NCBI RefSeq assembly: GCF_018918205.1
Contig: NZ_JAHLQB010000083.1
Span: 1 to 40,097, forward strand
DNA length: 40,097 nt
Source of the DNA: Lachnoclostridium sp. MSJ-17
GTDB lineage: Bacteria > Bacillota > Clostridia > Oscillospirales > Acutalibacteraceae
Direction: 5' to 3'
Part shown: positions 1 to 7,046 of the stretch, in pieces
How positions within the stretch are numbered: position 1 is the stretch's first letter
How the letters are laid out: each line of letters opens with the position of its first letter
The notes under the pieces: model-generated
Seen by the model: only the letters and a program-made list of their open reading frames with translations
Told to the model about the DNA's origin: nothing
Databases searched by the model: none
Program-made: the position numbers and the translations under genes

Positions 1-6
1 AAACAT
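1..6 (-). CDS. Start of a gene leaving the window on the left
   Basis: Only the first two codons (ATG TTT) lie in the window, so the product cannot be named. The start is supported by an AAGGAG ribosome site seven bases upstream and by a possible promoter further up. It is read on the same strand as the DUF3800 gene but lies beyond that gene's terminator, so it is probably transcribed on its own. Confidence 0.5.
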
Positions 7-30
7 ACGCCTTCTCCTTTTCTGTCTTTT

Positions 31-58
31 ATTGTAGCACAAAAACCGCTTTTGTGAA
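31..58 (-). promoter_or_regulatory. Possible promoter for the gene at the left edge
   Basis: On the minus strand TTCACA is followed after 16 bases by TACAAT, about 25 bases before the ATG at position 6. The hexamers match sigma-A only in part. The rest of 1-150 is AT-rich and shows no gene. Confidence 0.35.
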
Positions 59-151
59 CCTTACAGCTTGAGTATAGCGGAGAAATTATTAAATAATCCT
101 TAAATGCAAAAAATTATTTTGCAAATATCTTTGTCCTATATAAATACAAAG

Positions 152-183
152 CAAAAAAATCCCGCCACTTTCGTGACAGGATT
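152..183 (-). terminator. Rho-independent terminator after the DUF3800 gene
   Basis: The minus strand forms an 11-bp stem (AATCCTGTCAC with GTGGCGGGATT, two G-U pairs) closed by a GAAA tetraloop and followed by a run of seven T. It ends the transcript carrying the DUF3800 gene and the 58-nt module at 191-248. Confidence 0.85.
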
Positions 184-190
184 TTCGCTT

Positions 191-248
191 TGTCAAGGCT
201 GAGCGAAAAAGATGTATTTTTTGAATGGTGCTGTGGGGTAGTGAACCC
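191..248 (-). repeat. 58-nt 3' module, copy A
   Basis: Read on the minus strand, this begins GGGTTCACTACCCCACAG and ends CTTGACA, directly before a terminator. A second copy of exactly the same length lies at 1150-1207, also before a terminator hairpin. About 48 of 58 positions agree, and the first 18 are identical. GGG and CCC can pair around TTCACTA. It lies in the 3' untranslated region of the DUF3800 gene. An RNA element is more likely than a coding sequence. Confidence 0.7.
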
Positions 249-288
249 TCGTCCTAATAATTTATTTCTCATTCGGATTGTTCACTGC

Positions 289-969
289 CTAAAGTTTTTT
301 CTTTTGCAAAGGTTTGAGATAGTTCTTCCTGAAATCTCTGACTGAACAGAAAAACTCTGTTTCAGATTTAGAGAAAGAATGGTTTTCAGCTTTTTCACTC
401 AAAAGCTCCATTGTGCATACTAAGTCGGCAACCTGAAACAGTTTATAATCAACAGGCTTCACTTTTCGAAATTCAACGTCCGTATAGAGAACATTGAAAA
501 CTGATGAAAGAATTTTTGTCAATTCGACCTGTCCGTTATCGTAATAGACTATTACCTTATCAAAGCTGTTCCAAAACACCTCGTGTTTAGTCATTTCGTT
601 TGTAATTGCTCTTGACAGCTTTCCGGTCATGGCAATCACGTCAGAACATTCGCTCTTTCTTATTACGGGACAGATATAATGAAAATCAAGTTTTCTTGCA
701 AAGTTGAACAGCGCATTTAATAACCGTTTTCTGTCCTCCATTAATTCATTTTTTTATACTGATTCACGTCGGATCAGCGGACCCGTATGTATGGCATGTT
801 CTTTATATCCAAGATTGCTCATGTGAGTATTCATTACGGTAATGCTACCATGTATATCAATGTCTTGGTTATGCAAAACCATCGATACCAAATAATAGGG
901 CGCAATAGGATTGTAATCCCCAAAATCTCCTGACTCATCAATAAACACACTCAATATCTTATCTGCCAT
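289..969 (-). pseudogene. DUF3800 protein interrupted by one in-frame stop
   Basis: The first 71 codons (754-969) carry the DUF3800 start motif FIDESGDFG (residues 9-17) and end at HTGPLIRRESV. A TAA follows as codon 72, and the same frame then continues for 154 codons (through KNELMEDRKRLLNALFN and FARKLDFHY) to the stop at 289. Both halves fit one DUF3800 protein of 226 residues, where a Tyr codon would suit the stop position. DUF3800 proteins have an RNase H-like fold and are found near mobile elements and structured RNAs; their function is poorly known. A well-formed promoter lies about 100 bases upstream. The alternatives are a real pseudogene, a strain-specific mutation or a sequencing error. 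A restart at the internal ATG (741) after GGAG-like sequence is possible but would lack the DES motif. Confidence 0.85.
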
Positions 970-1066
970 AATTATTCCTCACATAATAAAAGTGGCGGGG
1001 AAATTCCCCGCCGTTCGGTGAACCAGGGTCTTTCGACCAGCCCTGATGAATCAGATTCATCTATGT
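970..1066 (-). promoter_or_regulatory. Structured 5' leader of the DUF3800 transcript
   Basis: From the predicted transcription start near 1066 to the ATG at 969, the minus strand contains several short hairpins in a row: ATGAATC/GATTCAT, GGTC-GAAA-GACC, GTTC-ACC-GAAC and a GGCGGGGAATTTCCCCGCC stem. The last stem is about 25 bases before the ATG. Structured RNA motifs next to DUF3800 genes have been described by comparative genomics (the DUF3800 motif series). Whether this leader belongs to one of them cannot be decided here. Confidence 0.55.
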
Positions 1067-1072
1067 AATATT

Positions 1073-1101
1073 ATTATATCGGAGATTCATAATTATGTCA
1101 A
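1073..1101 (-). promoter_or_regulatory. Consensus sigma-A promoter of the DUF3800 gene
   Basis: TTGACA (1096-1101), a 17-base spacer and TATAAT (1073-1078) on the minus strand form a perfect consensus promoter. It starts a transcript near 1066 with a leader of about 97 nt. Confidence 0.85.
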
Positions 1102-1108
1102 GAAAAAT

Positions 1109-1151
1109 ATACAGACCTACGTGATTCACACAGGTCTGTATACCTATCATG
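1109..1151 (-). terminator. Terminator hairpin, also present at 13044-13086
   Basis: ATACAGACCT pairs with AGGTCTGTAT around a variable loop, followed on the minus strand by ATTTTT. The stem and 11 flanking bases recur at 13044-13086 with the same total length of 43. Bases 1129-1151 equal 13064-13086 exactly, while the loops differ. Confidence 0.75.
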
Positions 1152-1207
1152 TCAAGGATGAGCAAAAAAGATGAATTTTCTCAAAACCACTGTGGGGTAG
1201 TGAACCC
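1150..1207 (-). repeat. 58-nt 3' module, copy B
   Basis: This is the second copy of the module at 191-248, with the same length and orientation and about 83 percent identity. It forms the 3' part of the candidate small RNA and runs straight into the terminator hairpin at 1109-1151. Confidence 0.7.
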
Positions 1208-1302
1208 ATGTTTGTTACCTGCCTTTCGGCTTTTGTCAGTTGCGAGTTTAATCCTCGCGGACAAATAACTCAGTCTTTCCTAATCCTTGATTCGCTATTA
1301 TA

Positions 1303-1331
1303 ATTTTATAGTTTTCCGGTTCTTTTGTCAA
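1303..1331 (-). promoter_or_regulatory. Promoter of the candidate small RNA
   Basis: TTGACA (1326-1331), 17 bases, TAAAAT (1303-1308) on the minus strand. No gene starts downstream before the terminator at 1109-1140, which is the main reason to propose a non-coding transcript. Confidence 0.75.
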
Positions 1332-1687
1332 GTGCGTATTTGCATTATTACAACTTTGCACCACAAAACTATGGCATGACCGTGAACTCTTGCCGAATGA
1401 CAGCAATCCCATAACTGATGTGCGCTACTGAAGGATGATGATTTCACGGATTAATCCGTTGACTTGATAATTCTCACAAATCGGATCACGATATAAATTG
1501 CTCGGCATCCGTTAATAACCAATGCCTTTTTCGCTTAAGCTTTCCCGGTTCCGAATTCAAATGCCAGCTCCACCATCGCCGTAAATCCAGTGTAGTGAAT
1601 AGCCCTCTTATTTGCTACGAAAAATCTTGCCGTACCGGTCTCCATATTCCTTTCGTGCTTCTGTCGTCCATTTGGAGATGAAATCTG
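1332..1687. other. Stretch without a supported gene downstream of the GNAT gene
   Basis: No intact gene or clear terminator is visible. On the minus strand, 1601-1687 holds a short open stretch that reads like protein (AIADFISKWTTEARKEYGD and onward to a stop near 1614), and 1530-1612 holds another ending in AFEFGTGKA. They may be remains of a decayed gene at the end of the TetR-headed operon, but they are too short to assign. Confidence 0.3.
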
Positions 1688-2149
1688 CTATTGCGTCTGT
1701 TCGCTTTTCTTTTTCCGGTAAAAGACGAATCCATCCTCAACCTTTATAATACGATAGCCTACTTTTTTGTAAAAAGCATTTGTCCGCTCATTCCAACATG
1801 GGGTATCCAGATTAAACTCAGCAGCACATAGGAAATTCTTTTCTATGCATTCCATCAGACGAATTCCGTAACCTTTTCTATGATAGATGCTGTCAATAAA
1901 TATCCTGCCAATGTATACGCTGTTTTTTGTTTCATCATAGAATATAATGGCTGCCCCGACCAAATCTTTTTCTATCATTGCCTGATACAAATGCCCCTCC
2001 CGAGCCATTTGTTTATGCCATTCTACTGAATCAAATCCGGGAGGACAATCACCTTTTGTGCCGCCGACATTTACATCTGTTTCAAAAGCTCTGATCGACA
2101 TCTCCACGATTTTTTCTACCTGATTTTCTTCTGCTTTGACAATATACAT
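1688..2149 (-). CDS. GNAT family N-acetyltransferase
   Basis: This 153-residue protein has the single-domain GNAT fold. Beta4 (SVYIGRIFIDSIY) is followed by the acetyl-CoA loop HRKGYGIRLM (residues 91-100), and the C-terminal TNAFYKKVGYRII is the usual GNAT end. It would transfer an acetyl group from acetyl-CoA to an amine; the substrate is unknown. It is the last gene of the TetR-headed operon, 38 bases after the CAT-like gene. Antibiotic or polyamine modification would fit the neighbours but is inferred only. Confidence 0.85.
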   Translation of the reverse strand: MYIVKAEENQVEKIVEMSIRAFETDVNVGGTKGDCPPGFDSVEWHKQMAREGHLYQAMIEKDLVGAAIIFYDETKNSVYIGRIFIDSIYHRKGYGIRLMECIEKNFLCAAEFNLDTPCWNERTNAFYKKVGYRIIKVEDGFVFYRKKKSEQTQ

Positions 2150-2187
2150 CTCGCTTCTCCCAACTGTCTTACAACTTCCGTTTTAGT

Positions 2188-2823
2188 CTAATTTGTTACA
2201 CTTAACACTTTGTTGATTTCCTTTTGCAAATTTTCCAAGAATCTTCCCGCGTGAGAGCCATCTATCTGCGTGTGGTGGAACTGGAATGAAATCGGCAACT
2301 CATACCGCAAATCTTTTTTTCGGTATCCGCCCCAACTGATGAATGGATTGTTGAAGATACCGCTATTCATGCCGATGACGCCGTCAAGTTCGGTTTCAAT
2401 GACTGCCGAGGTGCCGATGACCATATTGTTGTCAGACAAGTCCTTGTTATCACAATTCTCGATGACCCAAGAGGTGTTTTCAAGATAATTGTGATTAAAT
2501 AAATCCAACTCTGCCGCGTAAGGAATATCGCAGTAATTGATCTCCCCAAGCTTGTTGCTCACAATCACGCTGACGGCGATCGTATCATATTGCAGCAGCT
2601 TTTCACCGACAGGGAGCGTGTAGAATTCCTCAGTGCCGACAGCGGCTTTCGCAATACAATAACAAAGCAGCATATTGAATTTCAGATTTTTCTTCCTGCT
2701 GACTGTAAGCAGATTTGTCACGTCGAGCGTTTTGAAAAAAGTCACCATCGGGTTCGGCGCTTTCATCCAAAGCTTATACGCCGTTGCTCTCGAACTGTCT
2801 TTCGGATCAATTTCTTTTGGCAT
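2188..2823 (-). CDS. Type A chloramphenicol acetyltransferase-like protein
   Basis: This 211-residue protein matches the CatA/CAT family in length and layout. The catalytic region reads FQFHHTQIDGSHAGRFLENL (residues 181-200), equivalent to the family HHxxxDGxH motif with the base histidine at 184 and the structural Asp at 188. The upstream PFISWGGY also fits. True CatA enzymes acetylate chloramphenicol as trimers. The usual AVCD is TQID here, so the substrate may differ. It starts 13 bases after the GyrI-like gene, with an AAGAGG-type ribosome site. Confidence 0.8.
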   Translation of the reverse strand: MPKEIDPKDSSRATAYKLWMKAPNPMVTFFKTLDVTNLLTVSRKKNLKFNMLLCYCIAKAAVGTEEFYTLPVGEKLLQYDTIAVSVIVSNKLGEINYCDIPYAAELDLFNHNYLENTSWVIENCDNKDLSDNNMVIGTSAVIETELDGVIGMNSGIFNNPFISWGGYRKKDLRYELPISFQFHHTQIDGSHAGRFLENLQKEINKVLSVTN

Positions 2824-2836
2824 GATTTACCTCTTT

Positions 2837-3469
2837 TCACGCTTTTTTGATCGGGTGCCGAATCACGGTTTTCAGCTTTTCGGGAGCGACCTTTCGCGCG
2901 TCGCTGAGATATATCTCGTGGTGCATCCGCACGTCGGTGATGTCAAGCGCATACCCTTGACTTTCCGCATATTCGTGCATAAGCGCAACGGTTGCGGGTT
3001 CGTCGTCATAAGAACCGATGTGCATACACTGCACGCACAAGCCCTCGTCGTAAGTGAAAAACTCGACCTTTGAAAAATCGGTTTTCTTCTTCCTTGTCGC
3101 TTCTTCGATCGCCCAGTCACAATCCGCTTTTGTCACGAAATCGGGCAGGCGGATAACGGATATCCATTTGAAGCTCTCTTTATGGGCATAGTCGATGTCC
3201 GCACTGCCGTCCTGCCACCAAAAGCCTTCGAGCGGTGGCACGACATAGTCGAAGTAACCGTCAATTTGGTGATCGCCCTTTTTGCTCATTTTAATGGTGT
3301 ATGCGATACCGTACAGCAGACCGATCGCCTGCTTATATGCGCCGTCCTCCGCGTTTGGATCGCCCTCTCCGCGCACCGCGATAAAGTTCATTCGCGGCAC
3401 GGTAACAATGGAGGGTTTGTTTTTCGGCATATAGAATTCCTTGCATTCTTTTTTGTAGTCAAAAGGCAT
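2837..3469 (-). CDS. GyrI-like small-molecule-binding protein
   Basis: This is a 210-residue protein. The start MPFDYKKECK (3469) is chosen over upstream codons because AAGGAG stands 11 bases before it and family members begin with this segment. The paired motif VPRMNFIAVRGEGDPN (residues 25-40) and the later YDEGLCVQCMHIGSYDDEP are typical of stand-alone GyrI-like (SOUL/AraC effector) domains, which bind hydrophobic drugs or dyes and in some cases hydrolyse them. There is no DNA-binding domain. It sits in the TetR-headed operon between the DUF1330 and CAT-like genes. Confidence 0.8.
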   Translation of the reverse strand: MPFDYKKECKEFYMPKNKPSIVTVPRMNFIAVRGEGDPNAEDGAYKQAIGLLYGIAYTIKMSKKGDHQIDGYFDYVVPPLEGFWWQDGSADIDYAHKESFKWISVIRLPDFVTKADCDWAIEEATRKKKTDFSKVEFFTYDEGLCVQCMHIGSYDDEPATVALMHEYAESQGYALDITDVRMHHEIYLSDARKVAPEKLKTVIRHPIKKA

Positions 3470-3485
3470 GATGATCACTCCTTTT

Positions 3486-3779
3486 CTATTCTTCAACGAT
3501 AATCGCCCGCGCGTCAACGCTTTCAGCTCGCTCAAACGCGATCGCTTTGTATTGCTCCGACCCAAAGCAGGCTTCCAATTTTTCGCGGTTAGGGAAGCGA
3601 ATAACGATAACTCTTTGCGGAGTCCTTTGCAGACTCAATGAGCTGACCTTTTCCGACCGCAAAAGGTACTCGCCGCCGCAGCTTTCGACGATCGGCTTGA
3701 CCTTTGCGATATAGTCGTCATAAAGCCCTCTGCCGCGCTCTTCGTCAATGTATGTATCAATCAAAAAGAAACAGCTCAT
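3486..3779 (-). CDS. DUF1330 family protein
   Basis: This 97-residue protein begins MSCFFLIDTYIDEE and has the ferredoxin-like DUF1330 pattern: a first strand, a helix with YDDYIAKVKPIVESCGGEYLLR, then VIVIRFPNREKLEACFGSEQY. The ATG overlaps the stop of the hydrolase gene before it as ATGA, so translation is likely coupled. The function of DUF1330 proteins is not established. Relatives resemble small stress-response dimeric alpha-beta barrel proteins. Confidence 0.75.
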   Translation of the reverse strand: MSCFFLIDTYIDEERGRGLYDDYIAKVKPIVESCGGEYLLRSEKVSSLSLQRTPQRVIVIRFPNREKLEACFGSEQYKAIAFERAESVDARAIIVEE

Positions 3780-4588
3780 AATTGCCCTTCTCTCAAACAT
3801 TCGACTGTTCTCGCGAACAGCGGATTTTCTTTTAGCATCGGCTTATTCAAATTGTCGCAAACTTGATCAACAAGCTCCGTAATATCGCCGCCGTTATCAT
3901 ATTCTGTTACCGCATTTTTCAAAGCGTCGATCAGTTCTTCTGCTTCGTTAAGCTTAATTCTCATCGTTTTATAATCATAGGTTTTATCCCACGCGGGATA
4001 ATAAACGGCAACATCCGGTATTTCACCGATAATGTTCAAGGCATTGCGCGTTTCCGCTTCGTCAATGAAAATCGGGATATCTCCCTTCACGGGAACGGAA
4101 TCTCCGATGAACAAAGCGTTTCCTGCAAGATAAGAGAAGCAATCCGAAGAATGACCCGCTGTGCGGATCGCCTTGATTTTCAAATCCGGCTCCAAGTCGA
4201 TGATATCTCCGTCTTTCACGGTCACGTCAACACGAGAGGATTTGCCTGCCAGCTGATAAAAATTCGGGATCGGCCTTTCTTTGAATTGCAGATCGATATC
4301 CTCTATCCATAGCTTTTCACCCTCGCTCGCGTATATTTTGCAGTCGGTATGCTCCTGCCACCAAGCGGCTGACCCGATATGATCGGGGTGGGCGTGCGTT
4401 AGAAAAAGACCTTTTACGTCTTCGGGTTTTCGTCCGATTTTTGCCAAATAATCGACGATTTGCTTTTGACAACCGAATACGCCGGAGTCTATCAAATAGC
4501 AATTCTCTGCTTCGATAATATAAACGTATACAAACCGCCTGACGCGCTCCGTTACATTAAAATCAATTTTCAGTTGATGGATTTTCAT
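3776..4588 (-). CDS. Metallo-beta-lactamase-fold hydrolase
   Basis: This is a 270-residue protein of the MBL superfamily. The metal motif LTHAHPDHIGS (H65, H67, D69, H70) is intact, followed by the later ligands in AGHSSDCFSY and FIGDS. The architecture is closer to glyoxalase II and MBL-type hydrolases than to true beta-lactamases. The chosen ATG at 4588 overlaps the stop of the preceding effector-domain gene as ATGA, and its own stop overlaps the DUF1330 start the same way. The substrate is unknown; a thioester or lactone is possible. Confidence 0.85.
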   Translation of the reverse strand: MKIHQLKIDFNVTERVRRFVYVYIIEAENCYLIDSGVFGCQKQIVDYLAKIGRKPEDVKGLFLTHAHPDHIGSAAWWQEHTDCKIYASEGEKLWIEDIDLQFKERPIPNFYQLAGKSSRVDVTVKDGDIIDLEPDLKIKAIRTAGHSSDCFSYLAGNALFIGDSVPVKGDIPIFIDEAETRNALNIIGEIPDVAVYYPAWDKTYDYKTMRIKLNEAEELIDALKNAVTEYDNGGDITELVDQVCDNLNKPMLKENPLFARTVECLREGQL

Positions 4589-5088
4589 ATCTTTTTCACC
4601 GGTACCCAGATGCCGCACTCGTAGTCGGGTGACTGCGGATCGCCTGCGGAATACACTTCGAGCGTGGCCATACCGTTTGCCTGAAACTTCTGCCCTTCAT
4701 TTGGGAACCACTCCTGCCAAACGTATGTGTTCAGTGTTTGCAATGCTTCGGGCATAGGACCTTTTGCGCTGAATACTGCCCAGCGGCTTTCGGGGAATGA
4801 ATAAAGCTCCAGCCCCTCGGGAACTTCGCCGCCCTGATACAGTCCCGCAATCCAATAATCAAAACCGTTTTCGGACTCCGTACAAATGGCAAACATACCG
4901 ATATTATTTGCCAAGAGCGCTTCCTCGACCGGCGTTTCGGGTTTCATCGTCTGCCAAAGTCGCACGTACTTTTGGTTGTATTCCTTTTCCCAGAATTCTG
5001 GGCATTTTACATAGCCTTCATTGGGTCGAATCTCTGTGTGATAGCCGATAAATGTCATCGCGTTTTTCTTTTCATAAGTTACATTCAT
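4585..5088 (-). CDS. Effector-binding (GyrI-like) domain protein
   Basis: This 167-residue protein looks like a stand-alone AraC-effector-binding/GyrI-like domain. It begins MNVTYEKKNAMTFIGYHTEI, has a central IGMFAICTESENGFDYWIAG and a VPEGLELYSFPESRWAVFS segment, and ends in ECGIWVPVKKI, as such domains do. It differs clearly from the other GyrI-like protein of the operon. No DNA-binding part is present. A role in binding or sequestering the compounds handled by neighbouring enzymes is inferred. Confidence 0.8.
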   Translation of the reverse strand: MNVTYEKKNAMTFIGYHTEIRPNEGYVKCPEFWEKEYNQKYVRLWQTMKPETPVEEALLANNIGMFAICTESENGFDYWIAGLYQGGEVPEGLELYSFPESRWAVFSAKGPMPEALQTLNTYVWQEWFPNEGQKFQANGMATLEVYSAGDPQSPDYECGIWVPVKKI

Positions 5089-5105
5089 GATTTGTCCTTC
5101 TGAAT

Positions 5106-5585
5106 CTAAGATTCTTCCGTCAACACTGTATCGAACGTAAACGGAAATGTTTTGACTGTTTTTTCGGTAAAGTCTATCTTATATCCGGTGCCGTCCTTGT
5201 GAAAAAAACCGGCGGTTGGGTCAATGCGGATGTAGCACATATTTTCATCCGCTTCATTGTTGTGCTTGAAATACCACGGCTCAAAAGCTTTTGTCAACGC
5301 GCTGCGGATTCCTGCGTTTTCGGGAATTAAAGGATGACCGATATTGTATGCCTTGCCGCTGAATGCGTGCATTCTCGAACAGCAGAGAGACACGTTGGGA
5401 TTATCCGCAATCTCAGCCGCCTTTTTCGACAGCCCGTAGGTCACGACATAAAAGCTCTCCCCTTCAAAGTAAGTATCGACATAACGCGAAGACGGTATGT
5501 TGTTTTTGTCGGTAGACAGAGCGAACTGATAATCTCTGCCGAACAAGTCTATCATCACTCTGATCGAGTTTTCATAATCCGTCAT
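5106..5585 (-). CDS. Pyridoxamine 5'-phosphate oxidase-like flavin-binding protein
   Basis: This is a 159-residue split-barrel protein. The pattern FALSTDKNNIPSSRYVDTYF, then FYVVTYGLSKKAAEIADNPN and VSLCCSRMHAFSGKAYNIG, is that of the PNPOx-like family, which binds FMN, F420 or heme. Members include small reductases and nitroimidazole-resistance-like proteins. The ATG overlaps the reconstructed stop of the frameshifted GNAT gene as ATGA. The ligand and reaction are unknown. Confidence 0.8.
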   Translation of the reverse strand: MTDYENSIRVMIDLFGRDYQFALSTDKNNIPSSRYVDTYFEGESFYVVTYGLSKKAAEIADNPNVSLCCSRMHAFSGKAYNIGHPLIPENAGIRSALTKAFEPWYFKHNNEADENMCYIRIDPTAGFFHKDGTGYKIDFTEKTVKTFPFTFDTVLTEES

Positions 5586-6042
5586 TTTCTTTCCTCCGTT
5601 TTTGGCTTTTTGAATACCATCGGCACGAATTGGATACCGCTTTCTGTCTGCGCTTCGGCGGTTTTGATGAAGCCGAGCTTTTCATATATCCCGACCGCGT
5701 ACAGTGATGAGTTGACCGTGATCTCATCCTTGTCGCTCTCGGCGGGAAAAGTATCCCAAAGCAGCCTGCCAACTCCCTGACGTGATACGCGCCATCTACA
5801 AAGAACAGCGCGATATGGCTGCCCTCGTTCTTTAAAGCAAGTATCCCAATAAGCTTTTCGCCGTCAAACGCGCCATAAGCGGAGAGCTGCGACAGAAAGC
5901 CCTCGTCGTGGATCGCGTTCCAAAACGCCTGCGTACCCGACGTCGGATAGTTCACCGCCTCATATTCATCGAACACCTTCCACACCAGCGGCAGGGCGCT
6001 CGGTATTTTTTTATTTGTCAGTTGCCTGACTGATCGTTTCAT
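5582..6042 (-). pseudogene. GNAT acetyltransferase with a one-base deletion
   Basis: The first part (from ATG 6042) reads as a normal GNAT protein: IPSALPLVWKVFDEYEA, then GEKLIGILALKNEGSHIALF. At 5783/5784 one C is missing in TATCAC-GTCAGGGA. Restoring it gives YHRQGVGRLLWDTFPAES and then LYEKLG-type sequence (SLYAVGIYEKLGFIKTAEA) to ERK and a TGA at 5582, which overlaps the next start as ATGA exactly as other genes in the operon do. The acetyl-CoA loop is where the frame breaks, so the truncated product should be inactive. A sequencing error or a homopolymer-independent mutation are both possible. Confidence 0.85.
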
Positions 6043-6517
6043 CAAGCGTTTTCACCTCACAGCCTTTGCTTGCGTAGTAAGCGATCATTTCGTCTATCTT
6101 TTTGAGATCATAACTTGTAACGCAGTCGGAAAGGACATGGACGGTATAGCCCGCCTTTGTCATATTGTAGCAGGTGGATTTCACGCAGGCGGTCGCGTCC
6201 GCTCCGTAGATGTAGAATTCATCGATTCCGTTCGCCTTGATAAAATCGCGGAACGCCTCGCTCGTCAAAGAGTTGCTTTTTGTCTTGACAAAGATATTGT
6301 TCGACACGACGTTTAGTTCCGGCACCAACTCCGCGCCCTTTGTGCCGGGCTTGAGGGTGCGCGTACCGGCGGTGATGTTGTTGTGCTTGATATAGATGAT
6401 GTGCATCCCGACCGACTGTGCCCAAAGGATGGCTGTATTCACTTTTTCAATGATGTTCCTATAGTTTTTTGTAATATCATTTTGTAAGTCGATAACGACA
6501 AGAGCTTTATCATTCAT
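6011..6517 (-). CDS. Isochorismatase-like cysteine hydrolase
   Basis: This 168-residue protein carries the family triad: Asp10 in VVIDLQND, Lys78 or Lys80 in FVKTKSNS, and Cys111 in DATACVKSTC. Such enzymes hydrolyse amides or vinyl ethers (nicotinamidase, isochorismatase, N-carbamoyl compounds). The exact substrate cannot be told. Its start overlaps the end of the phosphatidyltransferase gene by 8 bases and its end overlaps the GNAT pseudogene by 32 bases, which argues for co-transcription. Confidence 0.85.
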   Translation of the reverse strand: MNDKALVVIDLQNDITKNYRNIIEKVNTAILWAQSVGMHIIYIKHNNITAGTRTLKPGTKGAELVPELNVVSNNIFVKTKSNSLTSEAFRDFIKANGIDEFYIYGADATACVKSTCYNMTKAGYTVHVLSDCVTSYDLKKIDEMIAYYASKGCEVKTLDETISQATDK

Positions 6518-7046
6518 GGTTTTCTCCTGTGCGGATTGTATTCAGTATTGTACGGCTTTCCGTGATCGCCGCGACTATCGCGACAATGCAGACAAGCGGA
6601 GCCGTGTATCGTATGTTGATGATTGGAATTGTAAAGGGAAGCATAAACAACAACGCTCCGGTGACCTTATTGATAACGGAATGAACCGCTGTCAGCGTGT
6701 GACGGCGGACGAATCCGATCACGAGATTGACAAGCTTTATCAGCGCGATCACGCCGACCCACGCTATTACCCACACAGGCAGTTTAAGGATCGGCAGAAT
6801 CTTTATCAAAGCGACTGCGGTAAAAATGATATCTGCAAAGGTATCGAGCTTTGCGCCGAATTGGGTTGAGGTATTCGTTTTCCGTGCGATCAATCCGTCG
6901 AAGATATCGGATAATCCGGCGGCTGTATAAAGCAAATAGAACGGCAGCGACAAGGGCATACAGAACAGCAGAGTGAGGCTGCACAGTATTCTGAGAAGTG
7001 TTATCCCGTTCGGCAAGTTGATCACGGCTATCGTTTTTATCTCCAC
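6510..7046 (-). CDS. CDP-alcohol phosphatidyltransferase family protein
   Basis: This is a 178-residue membrane protein with the full family signature DxxDGxxAR-x8-GxxxDxxxD at D47, D50, G51, A54, R55, G64, D68 and D72. About five to six hydrophobic segments surround it. Such enzymes move a phosphatidyl group from CDP-diacylglycerol to an alcohol (PgsA or PssA type). Presence in a detoxification-like operon is unusual and suggests envelope adjustment. The start overlaps the flavoprotein gene by 10 bases. Confidence 0.85.
   Translation of the reverse strand: MEIKTIAVINLPNGITLLRILCSLTLLFCMPLSLPFYLLYTAAGLSDIFDGLIARKTNTSTQFGAKLDTFADIIFTAVALIKILPILKLPVWVIAWVGVIALIKLVNLVIGFVRRHTLTAVHSVINKVTGALLFMLPFTIPIINIRYTAPLVCIVAIVAAITESRTILNTIRTGENHE

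Larger units (their letters stand above)
1108..1296 (-). ncRNA. Candidate structured small RNA with its own promoter and terminator
   Basis: A consensus-like promoter (1303-1331) would start transcription near 1296, and a 10-bp hairpin followed by ATTTTT (1109-1140) would end it, giving an RNA of about 190 nt. Inside are a TTTGTC/GACAAA stem enclosing GCGAG/CTCGC, a GCC-GAAA-GGC hairpin, a GGG/CCC hairpin in the 58-nt module, and then the terminator. AGTT and AACT next to the first stem could pair in a crossing or alternative way. The only ORF is 20 codons (ATG at 1211) without a convincing ribosome site. I do not recognise the family. It may belong with the DUF3800-associated RNAs or be an independent regulator. 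Confidence 0.6.

Noticed and set aside
1150..1211. 20-codon peptide gene in copy B of the 58-nt module
   Set aside because: There is no good ribosome site, and copy A has no start codon and no stop at the same place, so conservation is better explained at the RNA level.
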